Of a stretch of DNA of 64,000 bases, positions 56,817 to 64,000 are shown piece by piece. Position numbers and translations under genes: made by a program. Where the stretch lies: assembly GCA_947247005.1 (NCBI GenBank), contig OX365959.1:35236148-35300147 (forward strand), read 5' to 3'. The notes below the pieces were generated by a model. It was not told the DNA's origin and made no database searches. It worked only from the letters and a program-made list of their open reading frames with translations. This stretch comes from Spisula solida (lineage: Eukaryota > Mollusca > Bivalvia > Venerida > Mactridae). How positions within the stretch are numbered: the stretch's first letter is position 1; the number at the start of each line of letters is the position of its first letter.

Positions 56817-57493
56817 TTACGTAAAGAACTATAACACTGCATACTAGATGACGCCATAAATGATAATTACGATAATGTGGATTATTTGTACATGTAAATC
56901 GTATACAGTCGTGATTTGTTTATTTATATTTATTCAATTTTATTTCTTATTTATATATCGTTCCATAGCAAAATATGAGAGGTTGCTTTTCGGAGAGGTT
57001 TTTGTTCACAGATAAGAAGGGTTCCTCATTTGGGGAGGTTGCTGTTTTGAGAGGGTTTTCTCCAGTGAGAGGTTTCATATCTTGGATTTTGTTTCCACTT
57101 TTAGAGGTTCTTACTCTGCTCATACAGTTTGGCAATCTGAAGAGGTTTCTTCTCAGAGCGTTTTCTGCTTAGAGGGTTTGCTGTTCAGAGAAAGTATGCA
57201 TGTTGCCTCAGAAAATATGCGGCTCTTTAAAGGATGTAACTGTATTTGGTTTTACCCTGAGTCGAGAATTATGAAAATGACGCATAGTGCTGTATAAATT
57301 GTATAAATGTCGCTATTCGAATAAATTGTGCATAAAGTATAGAATAACAAAGTTCAACTGTCGTATTACCCAATACATATCAGATTGTAATGATAATTAT
57401 AATCCTTATAATATTGCAGTTACATGTAATTGTCTGGTAAATTCTGTACTGTTGACATGATCATTATTTATGACACGTTTTGTACATGTTATA

Positions 57494-57671
57494 TACAGGG
57501 TGACCCATAAAATGTATTATCATATCACATGTACACTCAAATGCCATGGGAAAATGCTTGATCTCGTAGGACTTTGTTAGCTTTCTATCGATGTATGACA
57601 AATGCATAAGATATCAAGCATTTTCTGAAGGCTTTTGGTTGTAATAGTAAAACATTTTATGGGACACCCGG
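57494..57671. mobile_element. MITE with GGGTGaCCCATAAAATGT ends
   Basis: CAGGGTGACCCATAAAATGT at left and the complement of CCGGGTGTCCCATAAAATGT at right, with TA beside both ends. Tc1/mariner-like in style. Confidence 0.75.
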
Positions 57672-58344
57672 AGTATATATAATAGTTCTTCAATATTGCA
57701 ATGTAATCAATGATTTATGCTGATGTTTCTTTACCAGACCCTTCACCCCTTACTTTCTATACAGCCCCTAACATACTGACCCCTTTTACCTACACTACCT
57801 GTTCGTGGATAATCTTAAGTTCTTAACACGGAAATGGAACTCATATTGAAAACATTGAAATCTCAGTATTATTTTATACCGGTAATCTGTGTTTGTGTTT
57901 GATGCTAGTTTCTGTTGTATTAAAGTTGACTATACTTGTACATGGTGGATTATCGTAAATGAAGTTTTTATGTGAATCAAGAGTACGTTGAGAGCACAGA
58001 TAACTGTATCATTGAAAACGAATTGAAAAAACCCATATTTTTACAGAAATATATTTACATATAAATCTATATGCTTATAAATTCTGGTAAAAAAAAATTA
58101 CAGCGTGCTTTTATTCATGTGGTGACTAGCTAGGGCTTATAATGTTTTTCATAGTAGATAATTGGTTATATTAGGAACTGAATATTGTATGTGGTAATCG
58201 TCCTCATTTGTTGCGTTAAGTTCATTGGCGTTGTTAGAATAGGCACATTTTCTGGTTCGAGATCTGCTACCGTAGTATCCAAGGTGTCTTGCAGAACATG
58301 GTGGCCACTCTGTCCATGCCTCACACGGATGCAAATGTTATATA

Positions 58345-58498
58345 CCAGGGGTGGTATTAAATATTGATCTTATTTAATTGGAGAATAAGGATAGCCAATC
58401 ATATCGCCAGTTACTGACCAAGAGTTTAGTATGGTGTGATCTGATTGGTTGTCCTTATCCTTAAGTCAAGTAAGATCAATATTGAATACCACACCAGA
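58345..58498. mobile_element. Palindromic MITE with about 60-bp arms
   Basis: Left: ggggtggtattaaatattga, tcttatttaa, aataaggatagccaatca. Right: tgattggttgtccttatcct, aagatcaatattgaatacca. Nearly complementary. Confidence 0.8.
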
Positions 58499-58549
58499 CC
58501 TTGGTTAGTATAGTGTATTCATAGCGTAGTCTTTGAGAATCTCATACTT

Positions 58550-58728
58550 TAAGCCTAGGTCCCACTGGGCATTTTTTACCTCGGCGATGTACTCCCGATT
58601 AAAATAATAAGCATTCATGACATCGCGAACATTTGAGATATCAGAAGGAATTGTAATGAATCGGGTGGTATCAAAAGAAGTCGGGAGAACAACGCCTTTA
58701 TTGAATTTCTCAGTGGGACCTAGTCTTT
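58550..58728. mobile_element. Palindromic MITE family 1, copy 3
   Basis: Starts taagcctaggtcccactggg and ends ctcagtgggacctagtcttt. Same inner words as the copies at 51711 and 54801. Confidence 0.85.
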
Positions 58729-59243
58729 ATATACATACCGTCCTGTTTATCTTCTAACTGTGATATATATATGCCATCATATTACTTTAACTATCTATCT
58801 GTATGACCTACGTTTGTCCGTGTGTCTGATCCCTATTGATGTTCACGTTTTCTATCGTATGGTCTACGTCCTAGGCATTATTCTGTTGGACAAACGCCTA
58901 ACAGCGTGAATATTGCCTAGATGCATATCCTGCTGGTTATTGTTCATATTGCCTAGATATTTTTGTATTTTCTGAAAAAAATCTGACCAAAAAACTGTTT
59001 CAAAGTAATTAACATTAAAACAATCCGTCAAAATATGTAACTTTTACCAGACTAGGAACAAAATAAATAATGTGGATGGTTATATTCGAATTGTTTTGTT
59101 GTAGCATTGCCCAGCATTACTGAGAACTCTATGAATTATAAAGATTGCCTTGTGTAAAAATGAAAATATTTTTCTTATGTTCACTATTTGAATTATACTT
59201 AATTCCAATCATTATACCTTTACTTTGTATTGTTGCTTCGTTG

Positions 59244-59249
59244 AATAAA
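59244..59249 (+). promoter_or_regulatory. Candidate distal poly(A) signal for the stomatin gene
   Basis: AATAAA in ttgaataaagtgtatt, followed by AT-rich sequence. It would give a 3' UTR of about 2.6 kb; the proximal hexamer at 57320-57325 is the alternative. Confidence 0.35.
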
Positions 59250-59296
59250 GTGTATTAAAATTAAACAAGTACGAGATTTCGTTATTTCATCCAACC

Positions 59297-59385
59297 GCTT
59301 CGATAGCCTAGTGGTAGAGTGTCCATCTCGAGTGTGGGAAGTCCAGTGTTCGATCCCTAGGCCGCCTAATACCAAAGACACAATA
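59297..59385 (+). repeat. tRNA-derived SINE head, same family as 48629
   Basis: gatagcctagtggtagagtg (A box), tccagtgttcgatccctagg (B box), then ccgcctaataccaaagacac. Confidence 0.75.
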
Positions 59386-60199
59386 CTAATTAGTAAGTAA
59401 TTTCCCTGTTAGACAGTCAGTAAAAGGAGGAAAATGGTTTCGATCTCTCGCATACCCACGTGGCGATGGATAACATCATGAACTATGTGTCCATATGTGT
59501 TATTATCAATTGGAAAACTAATTTCAGTGATATTCATAATCGACCAAAGATAAACTAGTATAGACTATACTTATACCTGTGTCACAAATCAACCGGACTT
59601 TCAATGGCAATTAACCACCATCCGACTATTGTGTATGTTATGGTGACTGAATGGGTGCTACAGCGTCGTGTCTATGCAAGCTGGGACTCCATATATTGAG
59701 TCCCAGATGCAAGTCTTGACTCTAGCAGATGGCCGACTGGTTTGGTTTCATGCGCTTAATATGTTATCCCGGTGTAAACTTATACAAGTAACATGTTAAT
59801 GCATTTGGTATATATGAGTACGTGTTAAAGGCCTTATAATCCAACCATCCAGTCAGCAAGCCAGCCAAGCCAGCCAGTTAGTCCCTATAGCGCAGTCGGT
59901 AGAGATAGAGGTCATGCAGATACGGTATGCTCGTCCACGACATCGCCTAGAGTCATGCTATCCACATATATTGGATGCATCCAGCTACACAGATTCATGC
60001 ATATTTTATATCTGGATCAATAATATTATTATAGTAGCAATTAATATACAATGTAGTTCAATACAGTCGTTAGACGATTACGGCACAGGTGGTTGAACGC
60101 TATAGGTGAGAAGTATACGTGCCAGTGTTTTAGTTGTCCTCTAATCGCTATAGAATTTGGTGTGAACCGCTGAGTGAACATTGCTTATATAGAATTCCA

Positions 60200-60462
60200 T
60201 TAGGGCCATCGCCTTTGATTGTGACTATCTGTGCGCGAAGCAAAAGAAGTATGGCGAAAATACGAATCTACGATAAAGAAAACGCGAAAGTACGATGGTT
60301 AAAACACGAAATTACAAATTTAAATATCGCATCAATGGTTTCCGTCATCGCACGTTTGCGCGTTTGTCATCGGATTTCTACATCGTACGAAATACCAACT
60401 TTCATATTAACAATTATCGTATTTCGCGTTACAGATAATAACATTCAAAGGCCATGGCCCTA
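60200..60462. mobile_element. MITE-like element with TTAGGGCCAT ends
   Basis: TTAGGGCCATCGCCTTTGA at left and the complement of TTAGGGCCATGGCCTTTGA at right, with gaattc beside both ends. The 109-codon plus frame at 60134-60463 is contained in it and is not called a gene. Confidence 0.75.
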
Positions 60463-60560
60463 ACTGAATTCGGTATGAGTCATAAAATTTAGAAAAAAAA
60501 TTCTAAAGGAATTGCATTCATATTAGGTATAACATATAGGTAACTACTAGTAACAAGTAT

Positions 60561-60809
60561 GCCCCGATCTTCCTAAGCATCTCAATCTGAGCAAGATATC
60601 ATGTAAAATATTGCCATGTGTCTTCATGTTAATTTCAGAGAGGGGTTTGACTCTAAATTATCATCACTTAATAGAAATATTATTTCGAGTTTATTACAGT
60701 AAAATTTTAAGAGCTGGAGCTTCAGATTTATCTCTAATTCCGACTGATTTTTGTAAAATCTCAATTTGAATTGAGATTTCTACTTGAGATGCTTCGGGAG
60801 ATCGGGGCC
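60561..60809. mobile_element. Palindromic MITE family 2, copy 3 (most complete)
   Basis: Ends gccccgatcttcctaagcat and the complement of ggccccgatctcccgaagca. Inner words tctgagcaaga and ttgagatttctacttgagat recur in the other copies. Confidence 0.85.
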
Positions 60810-63440
60810 AGACCGAGTTATATTGTAATACGCCAAACTGACCATTAATGATTATAATCAAATTATATACAAGAATAGAAGAACAATGGACTACCATCAG
60901 CCGATACCTACTCTAAGAACAATATTGATGTTTGTCCGTGACCACAACAACGACAATACAGGTTATTCTGACGTCACAGTTCGATATTTCAAAATGATCG
61001 GAGGATTTTGTGCCAAAAGCATTCTACAAACAGCGAACAAAACTCGAATGGGTTCAAATAGCCAAAGTCGGGTGATTTAAACCTTTTAAGCAAACAAACC
61101 CATTTTAGACGTTTAAATATAATGGTGTTTAACTGAACAAATGAACAAAATTATCGATAGAAAATAAATTTTTAACATTGTTATCCACATTTTCATTAAG
61201 TTACGGGAATGCGTTATTTTAGTATAGTTTGTTCATTAATTTTGTTTGACACTCAGCTTATGAGGGGATCCAGCTTTGAGCATTTTGATTCAATCGTTCC
61301 AAAATCGTTACAAATGGGTTGTTTTACTAAAAGAACGTACATTGCGTCGATTATGGCTCTGTGTAGCCTCCATACTATGACAAAATGTTGGTAGCCTAGG
61401 GCACACATTCCAACAACTTATATACTATTATCATAATGTTAATAAATAAGTGTTTTCATAATGATCTTGTTGTTTGTCCGGGTTCCTGCTTCTGCAGTTG
61501 TCCCTTTCGTTAAGCTAATTGTCTCGACACCGAAAGTTTCCAGGTTCAAGCACAGGCCAACCCCCACACACATATATACATTATTATAAAGCGATATAAC
61601 TAAGCAGTGAATGCACGTATTGGTCAGTGTGTTGTGCTGACTGAGGGAATTTGGACATTTTAACTTTTTCGGATTCAGACAGCCCATTCTAGAGCAAATT
61701 TGTTATACCCTCTGTCAGAAGTCCCGTGTATGACCACTGCCTATCCCCTGGCAAACATACAATGGTACCGTTGAAAGGCTTTTGCTTGGAGAGCAGCGTA
61801 TTCTGTGACTTCCGCCACAGTTTAATATAACAGTTTTCATCCTAATTACAAGGCCATTATGAAAACACTTAATTATTAACATTATGATAATAGTCTGTAG
61901 GCCTAACTAAAATCTAATCAGGTTATTTCGCAACCCCACCAAAATAGCTCAAAGCTCGGTTTAGTGAATATCTGCGTTCCTGTTTCACAACAGTGGTACA
62001 CAATACCTCCATAGCAATAGGGTCACGAGACGTAAAGAAACTGGTCATATGACGTGACGTAGATTATTGGTTTAATCGATTTTGTCAGGTGTGTTTGAAT
62101 TGCGTGTATTTTGCAAGTTTTTAATCATTTAGACCTATAGTGGTATACATTTCGTAATTTCGGAGTGGATAAAAGCGTTTGATATTAACATACGGGTAAG
62201 CTTTAGATCGATCGAGCATTGTTTAAACACTCGCTTACATACCTTAAAGTTACTTGAGGTTTCTAGTGGAATTATACTAGTGGGCTCTGTTGTTTGGAAT
62301 CTTGCGACACAGGTATCGTTGATTATAATTACTATAGTTATATTACGTCTATTTGTGCATTGTGTGTGATCGTGAAAAAGCATTGTAACATGTATTAACT
62401 AACTAACGACACAGTTCGTTTTGATAAAACAAATTAACACGGGTGGGATCGAGATATAGAATTTAAAAGTGGGTCAGCTCATACTTATACCTGTACGTTT
62501 ATAATATGTTTTCTATATATTATGTATGTGTATGTAGGTCTGGAATGCACGTAAGTACATAGGTGCTACTTACAGTTAATATCTATATCTTCTATCGAAT
62601 TATGATACGCTTCTAAAGTAACGTTACAAAATATCTCAAATTTATTTCTAAAATGTTGTTGTCAATCTGTCTCTTCAATTCATCTCTGTTATATGAGAAG
62701 GGCGTGGCAAGCCGCTCGACACGCTGTACAGAATATACAGTTTATCATACCACAGACTTATACTTTTATTCGTTTTGAAATTGTCACAATTTTCGACCCC
62801 GCATTATTATATATATGATACATCGGTATTGCGTGTTCTGTTTTCAATGAGGCTATTGCTTAAAATAGTTGCATTCATATCGCTTGCCTTACATTCATTT
62901 TGGTTAAGTTCCAGTATGCAAACTGGTGTATAATCTAATTATATGTGTCATGCACGAGCTGCTTTACGTTGCGAAATACCCAGATGCACCGAGCAATGCA
63001 CATTTTTGGTTGCGTTTAAAATGCAAAAGTAGTTTATTTGCATAAAAGTTAAAATATCAATAACAAAATGCAACAATATGTATTTATACATAAAAAAAAC
63101 CTGTTACATAGACCTATAGTGTTTCTAAGCCTATGGGGTGCTTATAGTGCTAATTAGTTTAAACTTCAAGATATAAAATTCAGTACTTGTATGTTACACT
63201 AGTATACCTATATAATTTATAGTTCACATACCTGTTCATATATAATGAATATTCTTATCGGGATACCCTACTTTCTATCTTATAGGGTACATTATGTGTA
63301 CATTCTTAAAGGAGGTGTACCCGTATTTTTCATGTCTAAAAATTAAGAATCAACAATTATTATATTATAATAAGTTAGTAATTACAGTGTATTTATAATG
63401 CAGATGAACCTATAAGCTGTTCAAAAACTGTAACACTATA
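60810..63440. other. Intergenic, no gene recognised
   Basis: AT-rich with short unconvincing frames. No splice-compatible chain or family motif was seen on either strand. Confidence 0.4.
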
Positions 63441-63441
63441 T

Positions 63442-63595
63442 CGCTTGTTTAGAATAACAAGGTCTTAATTACAAAAACGCTATTTTAGAAAACAAAAAAC
63501 TGTCTGAAAACTACTCTTAACATGCGAAAAAAAAGTTTTTTCAACTTCAGTTTGGTCAACAAGAACTGTTCCAATTTTCATGAAAATAGGCTCAT
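63442..63595. mobile_element. Palindromic MITE family 3, copy 3 (partial)
   Basis: Shares gtttagaataacaaggtc, ctgtctgaaaactac, cttcagtttggtcaa and ttccaattttcatgaaa with 50267-50494; the right end is missing. Confidence 0.65.
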
Positions 63596-63795
63596 ATAGT
63601 TTACTCCAAATGCTTTTAATCACCAAAAGTATCGCAAATACTGGATTTTGGGCAAGTTTCTTCTACATGTCTTTCATAAGAACATAAACTGACAATTGCT
63701 AACGCTATATGAGATTAAATCGCAATTATAATATTTGTAAAAATACGACGAAAATAGAATTAACCACCAAACACGAATAACATTTAATATATTCA

Positions 63796-63835
63796 TTGAA
63801 CTCGACGTTTCGCCCAGAAGGCTTCTTCAGGTAAG
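63796..63835 (-). mobile_element. Penelope-like terminal motif with degenerate hammerhead core
   Basis: On the minus strand: CCTGAAGAAGCCTTCTGGGC followed by GAAACGTCGAGTTC. It has CUGANGA, a short hairpin, GAAA and a GUC triplet in hammerhead order. The first pair of stem II is mismatched and stem I pairing is poor, so activity is doubtful. Such motifs are known from Penelope-like retroelements. No reverse transcriptase is visible before the window ends. Confidence 0.35.
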
Positions 63836-64000
63836 GAAAAAATACGACACCAACCACTTTAAAGGTTCGCAGTCGTGTTTTAATACACTGTTTACTTTGA
63901 AACCATAACAATAAAGATAGAGGGTAAAATACGTTTATTGCCAAGTGCTTATAAGCTAACAATTAATGATCTAGGACGTGTATGTAGTGTTTTCGGAAGT

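Larger units (their letters stand above)
56817..59270 (+). other. Putative stomatin 3' UTR and 3' flank
   Basis: No coding region is recognised. Two AATAAA hexamers could end the transcript: 57320-57325 and the stronger-looking 59244-59249 (ttgaataaagtgtatt). 56965-57200 is a degenerate run of gagaggttgcttt-like words. Three palindromic elements lie in the span (57494-57671, 58345-58498, 58550-58728). Confidence 0.45.

Noticed and set aside
60134..60463. 109-codon open frame as a gene
   Set aside because: Mostly contained between the inverted ends of a MITE-like element; no domain recognised.

Overview
This window looks like chromosomal DNA of a lophotrochozoan animal, most likely a mollusc and probably a bivalve. 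It is AT-rich, intron-rich and packed with SINE heads, palindromic MITE-like elements, minisatellites and broken LINEs. Two host genes can be supported, both on the + strand. No bacterial-type operon, CRISPR array or complete tRNA/rRNA gene was seen. The phylum is inferred from repeat style and protein flavour; no search was run.

Gene 1 (about 10.0-40.5 kb) is an NXPE-family gene (neurexophilin and PC-esterase domain). Six exons chain without a phase conflict: 10018-10312, 28937-29109, 31299-31469, 34390-34500, 35133-35185 and 39741-40537. They give about 530 residues, nearly full length for the family, and only the N-terminus is missing. The introns hold most of the mobile DNA: a LINE fragment with a 2A-like peptide, a 2-kb degrading satellite, a Tx1/L1-like LINE broken by nested insertions, a Jockey/CR1-like LINE, several terminal-inverted-repeat elements and a 2.3-kb 33-bp minisatellite. 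The poly(A) hexamer overlaps the stop codon.

Gene 2 (about 48.25-56.65 kb, with a 3' UTR perhaps reaching 59.25 kb) is a stomatin (SPFH/band 7) gene. Eight exons are readable and all phases join; only the first coding residues are missing. One acceptor is preceded by three tandem copies of a branch-point-like motif, and a 24-bp minisatellite grew out of the stop-codon region. Its introns and flanks carry three recurrent palindromic MITE-like families.

Other regions: 0-10 kb holds tandem arrays (68 bp and 42 bp), dispersed duplications (one of 195 bp with no difference seen) and foldback palindromes, but no recognisable gene. 40.6-48.2 kb is intergenic with SINEs and MITEs. 57-64 kb is the stomatin 3' flank plus SINEs, MITEs and a possible Penelope-like terminal motif.

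I found no convincing new multi-gene system. The most notable local structures are the 2A-bearing LINE start, the branch-point triplication, the stop-codon minisatellite and the stack of nested insertions.
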